DNA of 64,000 nt, taken from NCBI RefSeq assembly GCF_030936135.1, contig NC_082594.1:125526668-125590667 (forward strand). The letters are read 5' to 3'. This document shows positions 12,961-53,322 of this stretch, one piece after another. The number at the start of each line of letters is the position of its first letter. Within the stretch, counting starts at the first letter, position 1. Below the pieces are notes generated by a model. It was not told the DNA's origin and searched no databases. It saw nothing but the letters and a program-made list of their open reading frames with translations. The translations under genes and the position numbers were made by a program. This DNA is from Gavia stellata (lineage: Eukaryota; Chordata; Aves; Gaviiformes; Gaviidae).

Positions 12961-14639
12961 TCTCCCTTGAACAGGGCAAAATCACGTACACACACGCACA
13001 TGAAGTTTGCTACTTCCTGATAGCCTTCCCCACCTGGAGACCTTTCTTCCTTTGTAGGAAGAGCCACACAGTTTGAGGGACTGTATATGAGCGTGTAAGA
13101 AACAGTTTTTTCATCCGCCAAATCAGCACTAGTAAGAAACTGCAATTAAGCAACTGCATACCATAGCAGTTATGGATGCGTTGTATCAGCTGGGCTGATG
13201 TGATACAGGGGAAAGATTCCCCTTAAATCCCCCCAATCCTATCCTTCTCTTCTAAAAAGTGGGTTTGCATTTAAACACAGTCTTACTTTCCCGCTCTTCC
13301 CCTCTCTCTCCATACTCTTGCAGCTCCCTAAAGCACTTTGCTCCCCTCTTTTAGGCACAATCTGTGATTGAGCAGAGTTGCCAAGAGCTTTGTCTGACTT
13401 CCAGCACTCCTGGGCCAGTGCTGCTTTTCAGCTGCACCACCTTTTCCAGCACTGTGCCACTTTGTAAAAATCCTTGGGGGAGAGAAAAAGGCATCCTTCC
13501 CCGATGGAGGGACTTGCTTTTCTTTCCTCTTCTGAGTAAAACCAATATGCTGTTGACTGCTTAAAGCATGCATGTGCCAACCTCAGCAACTCTTATTCCC
13601 TGGAATGAGAGATGCGAGGTAAGACAGAATAGAAGAACAAAGGAAAATTACAGTGATTCGTTATGGTGGTTTTGAGTTAGAGAAACCTATTCTTATACCC
13701 TGTGAGGAGTCACCTGTGTAAAATGAAGTACATGAAATTACTTGGCTTGGTAATAGCACAGCAATACAAGTGTATCACAGCTTGCAGTCTTCCTAAGTAC
13801 GAAGTATATGTCTTACATTCTAATATAAAACTGGTAGATCTGGTCAGGGAGGAACTGCCTGGCAGCTGCTTAGATTGGTGTCTGTAAAGCATTTTAATCC
13901 AAGTCTCACTTTGATCCCTTAAGAACCTTTTCCCTCCTTGCTTGCAGTAGAGATGTGTGGTGATGGCTGGGGAAGGTGTCCTTTGTACCATGTGTGTTGC
14001 CTGCAGCACTTTAACAGTCGGTAGCCCATGGATGAGAAGTGCAGCCTTAGTAACTTAGGGGCAGCACAGTAGCTCCACAGCTCTGTCCTGAAAGACCCTA
14101 GCCCAGAAAGTAGGTAGCTGGCATGGCTGAAAAAGGTGATGCCTGCCTAGACCACTGGTGCACCTTACCGCTTCAGCAGAGTGATTCCTGAAGGGTGCGG
14201 TCAGCCAAGTCCAATTTGTGACTGGCTCATTGACACCATCTGCATGTGGTAGCTACGGTGTTGGTTGCTGGCCGTGCGCATTGTTACACGCTGCCGCTCC
14301 CAGAAGAACCAGCCATATTTGATGGTTAGAAATGGTGACCGGAGTGGGGAACTTAGCATTGTTTGGTGCATTGTAATGATGGTGACCGTGCTGACTGGGA
14401 AGCTGCCACGCTGCTGTGTTAGCTCTGGAGGGACCTGCAGGGCAGCACAGCCCTGAGGAGCGGGGCATGATGCTCTTGGCATCGGTATGCTAGGCAAGCG
14501 CAAAATGCCAGAGCATGGAGCCAGCACTATCACACTGTGATTCATCTGATCTCTCATATTTAGAGATATCTCCCTGCTTTCTCATCACAGTATCTGAAAC
14601 CCTCACTGCTGTTATTGCATTTATTTGTGCGTGATGCCA

Positions 14640-14710
14640 GTGATGATTGCTGTCCCTGATTTACAGAAAGAGAGATGAGATGCAAAGAGACTCAGGGCAT
14701 GTTTCCTATG
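14640..14710 (-). repeat. Short MIR-like relic, antisense
   Basis: TGATTTACAGAAAGAGAGAT followed by GAGATGCAAAGAGACTCAGG resembles the MIR block CATTTTACAGATGAGGAAAC and TGAGGC. It is short and diverged. It may belong to the same insertion as the relic at 14.93-15.06 kb, but about 220 bp separate them. Confidence 0.4.
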
Positions 14711-14929
14711 CCTAAGTTACATATGAAACAAAGCACAGCCTTAGTGTTAACCAAGCTATCCTTGAATCGGGCAAGCCATGTTAGCTGAAGTATGTGCTTG
14801 GATTAATTAGCAGCCTGGACACAATGAAAGTATTTCTTGGAAAATGTGTGTTAGCGTCTCTATGTGAGGCTTTTAGGAGTATCATCCTGCTCAAGGCTCA
14901 CAGAGCGATCTCTAGCCTTGTTCTGCAAT

Positions 14930-15055
14930 GTGGCACGGGAGTGTAACCCAAGTGACCTACTCTGCTCACACGGAGAGTGGATGGCCAAGCAGGGGAACTG
15001 GACTTGAGCCTCTCAAGTCCCTGGCTAGCACTTTAACCACTGGGCAAGCTTTCCG
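14930..15055 (-). repeat. MIR-like SINE relic, antisense
   Basis: GGGGAACTGGACTTGAGCCT, CAAGTCCCTGGCTAGCACTT and TAACCACTGGGC match the reverse complement of the 5' tRNA-related part of MIR (GGGATTCGAACCCAGG, CTCTTAACCACTACGC). Confidence 0.55.
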
Positions 15056-16919
15056 TGGAGACTATTCACAGTGGGACTGTTCATGGTGACTTGTAAGAGG
15101 GTTTTTGACGGGACTAATCACATCTCAGTCCTGCTGGGGATGCTTAATCCCCAGGACTCCCTTATTTTGTGGAGGTTTTTTTCTTACATGCATTCCTTCC
15201 CCTCTTTTTTTTTTTGCTGTGAAACAGTCTCTGGCATGACTCAGACAGCTTTTGGCCTTGCACACCATTCAAGACACAAATTGCAGCTTGAACAGTTTGT
15301 TGGAGCATGTTCCTCTAAACAGAATAATGGATTTGTGCCCTCAATTGAAGGACTTGGCAGGAATCAGTTAAAGGCCTTTGCCCAGGTGAAGCCTGGAAGA
15401 TGACACAGGTGTTTCTGCACTTCCAACCTGAAAGGCCCCTAAGAAACAGGCAGTTGTAATTATTTTTGCTGGAATTATCTTCAGGTTTATTATCCTGTAT
15501 CCACACAAGCACTCTTCAGTTTTTCAGATTTCAGACAATTGACTGCTTCACTAGCAAAGCCTCATGATGAGTATTCCTTCTTAATTTGTTTTTAGTTGGA
15601 GTTTTCACACTTCATCAGTGTAACATTTCAAGAAAACATTAGCTCTCTTCCTATTGTCAGGTTGACTGCACATGGTTTTAGAGTATATATTTCTTCTCTC
15701 CTTCTCCCTGTCAGAGCTTATGCTATTTTAGGCACGTGCCTGGCTCTGGCATTCAAATCTATGGCTGAGCTTGGCGTGGGGTATAGGGGACCATGTCCAT
15801 TGTACCAAGTTGATGCTGACAATGAGGCCGATGTCACCTTCTTATCCTTTCCCATCCCCTATCAATCTCAGTTTCTAACAGAGTTTTTTTCATTGTCTAT
15901 GTGGAAATCAAGAAAGTACAGTATCTCATTACAGGTGAGGAGTGAAGAACACTGGGGGTTTGTCTGCGTTGTACACTGCAGGGAGTACCACCTAGCAACA
16001 CCCAAGCAAATGCTAAGCAAACTAGCTGGGATACAGAAATATATCTAATCATGACAGACTGGGCCGCGGTGGGCTAATTTACCTCCTCCTCTAGAAGAGT
16101 GTCAAACAGCATTTGGCTTTGTATCAGGAAGATCTAGGTCTCAGCAGACAGGAAGACCCAGTAGTAGAAAATAATCTGTTGTCTGATGACAGCTATCTCT
16201 GAAGCACTAGCCATTTTTTATAGTTTTTAATTAACTCAACAGGAGAAGCATGATAAAATGCTTAATGCCAAGCTCTGGCCAACTGGAATTAGACTGCTCT
16301 AGCAAGTTCATTTCAAGATGCTCCAGTGTGTCAGCACCACACTGCAGTCTGCTCTCTGTTATGTCTAAGACCTTTGGTGACAAATGGAGACAAAAGAAAA
16401 TTCAGAACCAACATGGGAATTGAGGCATGTCTTCCATGGCCCATCCTTTTCGTTCAGTGTGTTTGGCTCTGAAAGCATTTATACCTTGATTTTCTTTAGT
16501 TCTGCTCATCACACACTGCATGATTACCCTCTTTGTTTATTTGGCATGGTCCTCCAAGCAACAGACTGAAGGCTGAGTCAATTTTTTAATAGAGCAGGCA
16601 AGGGAATAATATATATTAGTCACTTGCTCTTTCTTTCTTTTTGCTTGAACAAAAGAGTTAATTCATTGCTGCTGTAAACTTTCAGCTCACAAAGATGTAA
16701 CAACAGCTCATTATCTTTGCAGGTATTCATACAGCACATTATGGAAATACATTATTAGCTTTGTTGAATATTTATATAGATTTTGAGTGTTGTGGCACAA
16801 GTGAATGTATCTGACTTTGCAGAACCAGAGTTGTTTAAATCTAACTCAAGTAATGAGATCAACAGGCATAACAAATGGAGAACAAGTGCACATATATACT
16901 TTTTAACTAATTTGATATC

Positions 16920-17680
16920 CTTCTGTGATGAGGTCACCCACCTGGTAGATGAAGGGAAGGCGGTGGATGTAGTGGGGTGCTGGTTGACAGCAGGCTCAAT
17001 ATGAGTCAGCAGTGTGCCCTGGCAGCCAAGAGGGCAAACCGCATCCTGGGGGTGCATTAAAGCATAACCAGCCGGTCAAGAGAGGTGATGATCCCACTAT
17101 ATCTAGCGTTGGTGTGGCCTCATCTTGAGTACTGTGTGCAGTTCTGGACCCCACAATTTAAGAAGGATGTGAAGGTACTCGAATGTGTCCAGAGGAGGGC
17201 AACAAAGCTGGTGAAAGGGCTGAAGGCATGTCCTATGAGGAGCGGCGAAGGACTTTGGGCTTCTCTGATTTGGAGAAAAAGAGGCTGAGGGGTGACCTCA
17301 TTGCTCTCTATACAGCTTCCTGAGGAGGGGAAGTGGAGAGGGAGATGCTGGTCTCTTCTCCCTGGGATCCTCTGACAGGATGCACGGGAACAGTTCAAAG
17401 CTGTGCCAGGGGAGATTTAGACTGGACATTAAAAAGCATTTCTTTACCGAGAGGGTGGTCAAACACTGGAACAGGCTTCCTGGAGAGGTGGTCAATGTCC
17501 CATGCCTGTCAGTGTTTAAGAGGCATTTGGACAACGCCCTTAATAACATGCTTTAACTTTTGGTCAGCCCTGAAGTGGTTGGGCAGTTGGACTAGATGAT
17601 CGTTGTAGGTCCCTTCCAACTGAAACAGTTTGGTCTGGTCTGGTCTATTCTATTCTAGTCTATTCTATTCTCCATTCCTG
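16920..17680 (+). mobile_element. CR1 LINE, 5'-truncated, internally deleted, with TCTATTC tail
   Basis: CR1 is the dominant avian non-LTR retrotransposon. The left 55 bp match the reverse transcriptase region that reads DEVTHLVDEGKAVDVV. At about 16972-16976 the sequence jumps to the C-terminal part of ORF2 ([17 protein letters not shown]), then [11 protein letters not shown] and [11 protein letters not shown]. The element ends with GATGATCGTTGTAGG, TTCCAACTG and a tail of TCTATTC-type repeats to about 17676. Several frame breaks make it inactive. Confidence 0.92.
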
Positions 17681-20600
17681 AATATATTCAGCTAAGTCTG
17701 AGAAATCTCTGCCAACCTATTAAGCCGACCACTGGGTGTAGACAGCTGGTGGTATAAGGAAGATACAATAAAAATAGAGTCAACCCAAATGTCAATTTAG
17801 AGAAGAACTCTTGGTATTAGAGAAAGGTTTGTTCAAAGGCACCAGAATAGCGGTTCCTAATGTGTTAAGGTTGTTTTTCAGCATCACATGGAGGTCTCAC
17901 TGGATTGTGTTTAAATATCTGAAATTCCATATGGTGTCAATGATTTCACTGTTGATGTTAATGATTTTTGTTGTTTAGCCATTACGATTGTTACTATGGC
18001 GTTGAGGGGAAAGAGGGTGAAATGGGCATCTCATAGGGCTCGGCAGGAGCCAGGTCAAACTAGTTACATTGTGGAGTGGCTCGTGGCATGCAGCACTGTT
18101 TGGGCAGAGCACAGAGGCTGGATGGAGACATTGGTGATAAGATTCCTTGGCCTTGAGTGAGCAGTGCGGCCACATGCTCAGCTCACACCCAGCAGGAGTT
18201 CCATTATTGCTGAGGAATCCAGCCCGTTTGTTCTAGCCAGGGGACCAGGTGACAAATTCAGTTTAACAAAGGAAAATAATGACCTCAGGTCACGACATAA
18301 ATGTCTTGCTAGTAATCCTGCAAATGTGCTGTATCTGTATGAAAGGGGTGCAGAGCACCGATGCTCTCACAGTCACCATTTCAGATTAATGCCATGGTGA
18401 TCTATGTATTTACTGTATCTGCTGACCAGAAGTTCATTATTCAAAGTTGTTTTTCTCCTGTCTGCTTTGTTAAATAATGCAGAGAGTAACTGCAAATGAT
18501 AGCTCAGGTTATTGGCCTGCGCATTCAATGTTTGCTGTGCTGCAATGCTAAGTGCAGAGCCTGTGACGTGCACGCTGTAGTTCCCACCTGCAGCAAAGGC
18601 AGATGTCAGACAGAGGCATCTGGAAAGCAGGTGATGTTGAACCAGCAGAAGAGCAAACTGCAGATTGTGCTGCTAAAAAGGTTCAGATTTAGCATTTCTA
18701 AGTGAGAGAGAAGGATGTTTGCATCAGTCTTGTCTCATCTAGTTCTCTCCCTGGACTGTAGTTAAAGAAACAGGAGTAGGTGACTTTTCCCAACCCAGTG
18801 CAGCACATTCAGCAAATAAAATCCTTGGAAAAGTCCCTTCTTGATGCTACAGTCCAGCCCGTGAGCTGTAACAAGTGCAAGCCTGTTACAATTTAATAAC
18901 TATTTGATTGCTGATTTTGAATTAAGTTTATGGCCACAAGTCAGTTTCTAGCAGAGAAGCGGTGGCAACTAGCATTACTTACGCCCTTTGTTGGTTGCCT
19001 CAGCAGTACAGCTGTTGGTGAGTATGGCACAGACATGCAGCTATTCTCCTAGACCCCAAAGTGTTTCATCCAGGGGAGGTCAGAAACATGTGACAGAAAA
19101 GTGCTCTGGCTGTTATGTGAGTAAGTTTCTCCAAGGCCACCTCAAATTTTTCACCAGTGCCAAACTCACTCTGAATAAGTAAAATGAAGATAAATAAAGG
19201 AAGAAAGGAACTTTCCGTGTAAGATCATGATCAGAGTTTATTTGTTTATTACAGCAGGATCCCCTGCCTGCTGTTAGCTTAGGACTGAGAAAGATATGTG
19301 AGCTTTCTCCGTGTGAGATGGCTCTATTTCCTCACGCAAGGAATAGTGCAAACCTTATAAAAATCAATGGAGAGGCTTCTACCATTATCAGTGGGCTTTG
19401 GACCAGGTCTTTGGGCAGTGGGGATGCGTATCTGAAATTACACTTTGTTGTGCTGTTTTAAGCTGTTGTCTTTTACCATTTTTATGGTGCTGCATGCAGT
19501 TAGTTTGTATGTGACTTGACAGGCCAGGCAGGCAGAGAAGATTGCTGCCCCAAAATCTTCCAGTAGCTGTAAGAATAACATGAACACAGGAGAGAGATGG
19601 TGAAAGTATGGGAACAGACAGCTTCACTGCAAATCACGTGAAACTAGAGGAAGAGAAGCTTGACCACGAAAATGACAGAGGAACTAGTTGCTTGCGTCCC
19701 AGGTTATGGTACCCTGGCTTGGGCTACCAAGGTGAGACCCACAAAAGGCCATCTTAGATGCTTTACGAGGCCATGTTCCCTGCCTCCCAGATGAAAATAG
19801 AAGTAAGGGTTGAGGAGGAAAAAAGCCTGTGAGCTTGCCTGGGTGGAAACCAGTGGATGGGAATCACATTCACCCCTGGATATAGCCATGGCATCTGTTA
19901 GATTTCAGTGGAAGACAAAAGCACTTAATTTTGGATAGCTTGTGTAATTATGGCAGTGGTTTTGCTGATGAATATATCTGTTTCCAAGTCAAAGCTTGTT
20001 CACTTTAACGTGGGTCTGAACCCAAGCCAGAGTCTTAAGTAACTTCAAACTTTAAAGTAGCTTGAGCAATGTGTTTATGTTAGCTGAAGCAAAACCTTGT
20101 CTGCAGCCTCACACAACCACAGAAAGCTAGAAGTTCAGTTTTGGGGCCACATGTTGTGCCAAAGGCCCATTTTCATTAGTTTGTTGAGAATTTATTTGGG
20201 TTTGGCTTTTTCTTGCCTCTTTCTTCATCTGTGATCACACCTCCTCCTTCTACTCACACTTCATTGTAAGCTTATTCCTTCTGTTCTCATCTCTGTGGTT
20301 TTTTTGGTCAAGGGTTAAGAGCTCCCAACACAGATTAAAAGAATTGTATCAACATTATCAGTTGGTTCTGCTTCCCTTGGCAAATCCTCTGCTTTTCAAA
20401 GATGGTATTTGATACACTGTGCTGGCTTTTTTCTTTGCAAAGTTATTTGGGGAGCTTTCTCCAAATTCTTGAAATTTTGCTGGTATTAAATTATCCTAGT
20501 CATCTCATCTCCTAAGATAGAGGAGCATGCATTTATTTTAAGACATTACATAATGGCATATTCTTCAGGTGGCTTCATGTCTCTCTTTCACTGTTTTCAC

Positions 20601-20960
20601 TTCAGTTCTTGTCATTCCCCTCAGTTTTCTCTCAAACAGAACCATCTGTGCACCTGTGTCATCTTCTGTGTTCTCCACAATTTGGGCTGATCTTTTTAGG
20701 ACTGGGTTCTGCAGTGCGGTGACTTGTCTGGTTCAGGCAAGGCCTAGAGAATTTGATCCTGCATGTAAACTAAAGCTCACATCCTGTAAAAATGTAGCTG
20801 TGCCTTTATTTTTTTTTACGTATGAGGATTTATCCTATTGACATGGCTTTAATGCTAAGCTCAGCAAAACTTCTCTTTATTCTTCTGAAATGATTTAAAG
20901 ATAATGTAAGGCACAGTGTGTCCTGGTCTTCATGAGGTTAAGTCAGTTAGATTTTTCAAG
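17680..20960. other. Intergenic stretch without recognised features
   Basis: Both strands contain only short open frames without domain similarity or codon structure that I can recognise. No repeat family was identified between the two CR1 copies that flank this stretch. Confidence 0.6.
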
Positions 20961-21036
20961 TAGAATAGAATAGAATGGACTATTTCAGTTGGAAGGGACC
21001 TACAACGATCATCTAGTCCAACTGCCTGACTGATTC
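20961..21036 (-). mobile_element. Minimal CR1 3' end, antisense
   Basis: Read on the minus strand, this is only the last 60-75 bp of a CR1: GGCAGTTGGACTAGATGATC, then CGTTGTAGGTCCCTTCCAAC, then a TCTATTC-type tail. About 44 bp are identical to the 3' end of the copy at 16.9-17.7 kb, so both belong to one subfamily. It represents an extreme 5' truncation at insertion. Confidence 0.88.
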
Positions 21037-22163
21037 AGGGCTTTTGTGTCTGAGAAAGTATGAACAGAATATGCGGTGCCTTGTCCGTCCCTGTGTATCT
21101 TGGCACACTCTTTGATTGATTCCCTCTAACTCAAAGTCCAGTTTTTCCAGTCTTCCTTGTAGAGATGCACCAGCTAAACTAAGATCCTGAAAAGTATGTA
21201 GAGGCCTGACTCTTGCTTAAGACTGAACTCCGCTGATTTTGGCCGAAGTTCACAAGCTGGGTAAGACTGAACTCAATGCTGTTCAGGTATGGAGCTCAGA
21301 AAGACAGAGCCAAGCCTGCTGGCTCAGAACCACAGGCACTTGTGCATGTCTTTCATTTTCAGCATGTGGGCAGCCCTGCTACCTTTTCTAAACTTCTCAA
21401 TGCATAGGTCCAGATTACTATGCAGAGCATCAGCTACACACATAACAGTACCCTGAAATAGTGAGGAATAAGGTAGCAGTCCCCTGTGTAACTACTGTGT
21501 CTTGAAAAGTAAATCTAGGCACAAGCAATGTTTTATGTTTTATCATGTGTTATTAGCAGAACTCCTCCTGCCTACGGTTCACGCCAACAACTCTGGCACA
21601 AAGTGCCACTACCAGTGACGTTCATACTCTCTGTTTGCAAACAGTACTGTAGCCTTAAAGATGCAGGCCAGTACAGTAACATGTTGCTGGTGTGATAAAC
21701 ATGGGCTTGAAATAAAGTTTAAAACCAGAAAAGGATTCAATGGCTGTGAGTCAAGAGTCAAGTCTAAGTAAGTTTTCCTAGGAGCCAGCTGGTCTTTTGC
21801 CAGGTCTTCTGCTTCATCCACAGACTGGTTTCCCTTCAGCTGTGTTGGCATCTCTCTGCTTAGGTGATGCCATGACTCTCTGCCCGGTTTATCTCATATT
21901 ACAAAATCCTGAACACTGGACTGGAAGAGGTTGAAAGGTCTCTTTTGATTTTACAGGAAATATGCCTTATTTCAACATGGCTATGGGTTTGCTATTTCTT
22001 TTTTTAATCAGTGCTGTGTTGTTAAGTCTGATATATTTATCATTAGTCTCATAGTATTTGATGTCCTATAAAACTAATCCCAGCTCTCATTCTTAAGTGA
22101 TTAAACAAGAATCTCAGCCTTCACTTAAAAAGCATGTTTTTAGGCTCAGCTTCGTTGAGAAGT

Positions 22164-22232
22164 CATTGAAAAATACTGTTCTAAGCACTTGAAAAATACT
22201 GAAAGTGAAAAATATTGAAAAATGTTGGAAAT
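22164..22232 (+). repeat. Degenerate A-rich tandem motif (TGAAAAATA-like)
   Basis: The unit TTGAAAAATACTG occurs, with small changes and irregular spacing, four to five times: ATTGAAAAATACTG, CTTGAAAAATACTG, GTGAAAAATATTG, TTGAAAAATGTTG. This is decayed local duplication rather than a clean microsatellite. Confidence 0.6.
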
Positions 22233-23374
22233 ACTTACATACTCTGCAAACTGAGAAATCAGAATATATGAAAAATTAGAGCTCTTTTTTTCTACAAAAG
22301 TCCCATTGTTTTTAAGTTAATCTTGAGATTTGGGAGGAAGAGCAGTCAAGTCCTCCTCTTTGACTGTTTGGGGTTGATAGAATTGTCTGTGTTTTCCCCA
22401 ATTACTTATGCTGTTCTCTTACTCAAACCTCTCTTCAAGAGGAGTGGATCAAATGGAGGATGTCGGTTTGGCTTAGCGCCAGCCCTCACTGAGTTTCAGG
22501 TTAAAGGAGACCCACAAAGGGAGTCAGTGTTGGTATTTCTCTTCCCTAGCCAGCCCACCCCACTTTTTCTTCTTCACCTTTTTTTATTTAAAGTTAGAAA
22601 AGCTCAAAAGGTTCCTTGTTTTTTGAAGTTTGCTGCATTTCCCTTTGTGAATGCAAAGATTACCCTGCCCTAGTTTATCTAAAAAAATCACTCCCAACGC
22701 TGACAGTATGCCATCTGCAGCTCTTGTAGCTTGACTGGGGCAATGCTCAGCATTTACGAGAGTGCATTTCTCTCAGATATTTGAATTCAATCCATACTGT
22801 TGTTATTTGTTAAATAAATAAGACTTTATTTCCTGATCTTTCATTTATTAAAAAATAAGGTTTTATTTAAAATGTTACGGCTATATGGGACTTCAGTAAT
22901 GCATAGTCTCTGTGTTGGCTCTCAGATCATGGGTGACTTATATTCCGCATAGTACAAGTGTAGGTGGGGTGCTTCTGTGCCACGGAACACATGAGAATGA
23001 AGAAGTGCTGCGGGCTCCCCATACCGGGCATCTGCGCTCAGCTGCACTGGGTCTGAATAGGCACAAATCTGTTCGTTTCCCTGCAATGGCATCTGGTTTG
23101 TGTTAGCACAAGTGAAAGGTGGTTCAGGTTCAGTAAGGTGTCCTAAGCAGGTTGAAAGGCTCTCTTTTCCAGAATGGCTTTTGGAAAGTCAAAGCAGGCT
23201 TGCTCAAGTTTTTGAAGCTAGCGAACTTTTGCAAGGCAGGCTCGTCGTCACCTTGTTCTGTGCTGAGGAATTTGGGCTGGAACCTTATCAGCTTTGGACC
23301 AATGTCTTCCCACACAAAGATTACCCAAACATTAGAAGTGGATGCTGCAACTTAGAAAAAAACTTAGATAAAAA

Positions 23375-23455
23375 CTAAGTTCAGTTCCTAGCTTTGCTAA
23401 CTAGCTGTCCTAGGACTTCACAGGAACCACTCTTTCTCTGCCTCAGTTCTGCTTT
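23375..23455 (+). repeat. MIR-like SINE relic
   Basis: AGTTCCTAGCTTTGCTAACT followed by AGCTGTCCTAGGACTTC and TCTCTGCCTCAGTTCTGC follows the MIR core (CGGCTCTGCCACTTACTAGC, TGTGACCTTGGGC, TCTGTGCCTCAGTTTCC). Confidence 0.6.
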
Positions 23456-24221
23456 TTGGGTTTTTTTTGGTCCACATCCCATTTCTGCCTTCCCCCAAGA
23501 TACATTCTGTTTCCCACCCACGCCTTTCCTCATCTGAGAATTACTTAACTTTCTGAAGAGGAGTCCTGTGAAATGTATCCTACACAGATGCACTGCTAGG
23601 GTGGAGCTGGGAACAGAGCATGGGTGGAAGGAAGTGGCTGGGACAGGGATGAGGGAGAAAGGTGGCATATGGGACAATATGACACTGCAGCTCCAATGGA
23701 CAAGAGAGCAGAACTGCTCCTTTCTGTGGCACTGTGGATCTAAATCAGCTTAAGCTGATCTTGCACCGTCCTCTCAGAGGCATCCATGAGCCCGTGGTGT
23801 GCACAAAGAATTGAGAGCAGCCTAAGAAGTAGAGATAAAGTCATGTGGGAGATGGGTGTCCATCTAGAGCAGGTGTTCCCAGAGGTTATTCTTCTATGCC
23901 TAATTATAGTGCCTGTCCTTTTCCATCAACTCCCTGGTGTGAGTGCCTTCTCCTCTGGCGCTCTCCTGTTTGGAGCTCTCTTGACTTCCTTTGCCAGTCT
24001 ACCAGTGTCAGCTAACAAGCTTCTCCAGCTTCCCTAGGCCTCTTGATTTCTCTTTCCCACTGTTATTTACACATCTCAGCAACTGGCTCTCACAGAGACT
24101 CCCTAATCACTGTCAATGGTCTCTGAGAATGACAGAGGGTTTCCTCATGTGCAAATTAATAAGCTAGTGTAAGTAAAATCAAGAAAGAACAAGGCTACAG
24201 CAATGCAAAACCTATTATTCT

Positions 24222-25547
24222 TTTATTGGACAAGTGTAGTTTTAAGGCTCACACTTGAGGGTGTGCTAATAAATATGTTAAAAATGCTTGGAACATGGAA
24301 ACTGGCTGGCTGACACCACTGTTTCCTGTGAAGCTTTACAACCTTAAATTGGTACATGGGTCATCATGGCCCTTGAGATAGCACTGCTGAAGCCACTGCT
24401 AAGTTTACCATTGACTTCGTAAGCTAAGAAACTGAGCCTTAAATTCTGGTTGGTTCAAGAGCAAAAATCCTTCCTCAGATCTTCCCGGAAGGCATCAATA
24501 GTCTTTCTTGTTGAAATACAGCTGCACAAGTGCTGTGCAGTCTTGAAACATGGTCAGCTTATCCTTTACAGGGAATGAGATCTGCAAGTTGGAGGAACTG
24601 AGGTCACCTAAGTCATTAGCTTTATCTGTCTATTCTAAGCCAAGAGTATATTACCAAAGGCAAATGGATGTTGTACAGGCACCCATAGTAGAAACGCAAT
24701 CCGCTTGAAAAGTAGACTCCTGATAAGTGCCGTATAGATATTTACTGAGAGTGCGAGTGGCCTGACCTACTCCTGGGTTTGCCCAGAGCAGACCTCCTGG
24801 CTAGTTATGTCATTAGAGACTTTTAAGACAATATAAAAGAGATTCACAGTAAAGCTGGGTTAGGCTTCTGTTTTTATTGATGGATCTACTGTAATTTTAG
24901 TCAGCTGTCGACGTCTTCCAGTGTTGTGAATACCTGGAATTCCCCCGTGCAGGCAGACCTTTGTTGCAGTGGAGTTACACTGAGGGCTGTAACAGGTAAT
25001 GCCAGCTGCAGTACGTCAGAGACCTGATGCCGCTTTCAGCACGCTTGCAGCTACTAAAGGCTGAGAAGCTGGTAGGGATTACTGAGTTGGTTCCAAGTAC
25101 AAAGTAAAGACAGGGAAGTCTAGTGGATGTCGGAAAGCTTATAGTATGTTTCCACCTCATTCCGAGTGATTGTGCTGGGAAGCAATTTATACGAAGTTGC
25201 TATGTGAAAGAAAGTTGTATGTGTTCAGAATAGCTATATGTATATATAAAAAAGGTAACTGCATATGCCGTAGACTTGTGTATCATAAACATGTATGTCA
25301 TAAGCAATTTTAGTTGGGGGATGCAACTGCCAGTGCAGCTTGAAGGAATCCTCCAAAATTGCTGTTGCAAGCACATGGGCTGGCAATTTATTTAATAGCT
25401 TCAGAGGGAAAGAGTTGTATCTTCAGCAGACAGCTGATGAGTCTTGGTACTTCTTTTGTGAGCCTAACTGCCCTTCTGCTGTAATCAATGACCCTCATCC
25501 CACCCTCTCTGTCCCCAAGCTTTCCAAATTGGGTACACTTGATGTTT
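24222..25547 (-). other. DPT: Probable DPT 3' UTR with candidate poly(A) signals
   Basis: Sequence downstream of the DPT stop has no further coding exon. Minus-strand AATAAA hexamers occur at 25387-25392, 24873-24878 and 24222-24227. The most distal gives a 3' UTR of about 1.3 kb and is followed by a T/G-rich stretch resembling a downstream element. Mammalian DPT has a 3' UTR of roughly 1 kb, so a distal site is plausible. Which site is used cannot be decided from sequence alone. Confidence 0.45.
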
Positions 25548-53247
<27,700 letters not shown>

Positions 53248-53299
53248 CCTGAGGATGTTCCTGGCTTAGAAATGCCCCACTGGTTTGTTGGGCTGGCCT

Positions 53300-53306
53300 T
53301 TTTATA
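53300..53306 (-). promoter_or_regulatory. DPT: TATA box of DPT
   Basis: On the minus strand the sequence reads GATATAAAAAGG, a canonical TATAAAA element 47-53 bp upstream of the DPT start codon. Transcription would start near 53270-53277, which leaves a 5' UTR of only about 25-30 nt. The position is right for a focused core promoter and is the only TATA match immediately upstream. Confidence 0.8.
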
Positions 53307-53322
53307 TCGCCTCTAACATTTG

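Larger units (their letters stand above)
1..16919. other. Intergenic DNA on the 3' side of DPT, no confident gene
   Basis: No recognisable coding exon was found on either strand. Contents seen: a minus-strand AATAAA at 38-43; a CT-rich tract at 846-951; a speculative signal-peptide-like exon at 1818-2395 (minus, described in the findings); short poly-T runs near 7848 and at 10162-10180; a (TG)n run near 10625; and MIR-like relics at about 8.5, 9.55, 12.9, 14.65 and 15.0 kb. Confidence 0.7.
21037..24221. other. Intergenic stretch downstream of DPT
   Basis: No coding exon is recognised. It contains a degenerate A-rich tandem motif at 22164-22232 and a MIR-like relic at 23375-23455. The 116-aa open frame at 22323-22673 lacks any recognisable domain. 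Confidence 0.6.

Noticed and set aside
15596..16048. 150-codon plus-strand open frame
   Set aside because: It begins with TTG, no family is recognisable, and no splice or promoter context supports it.
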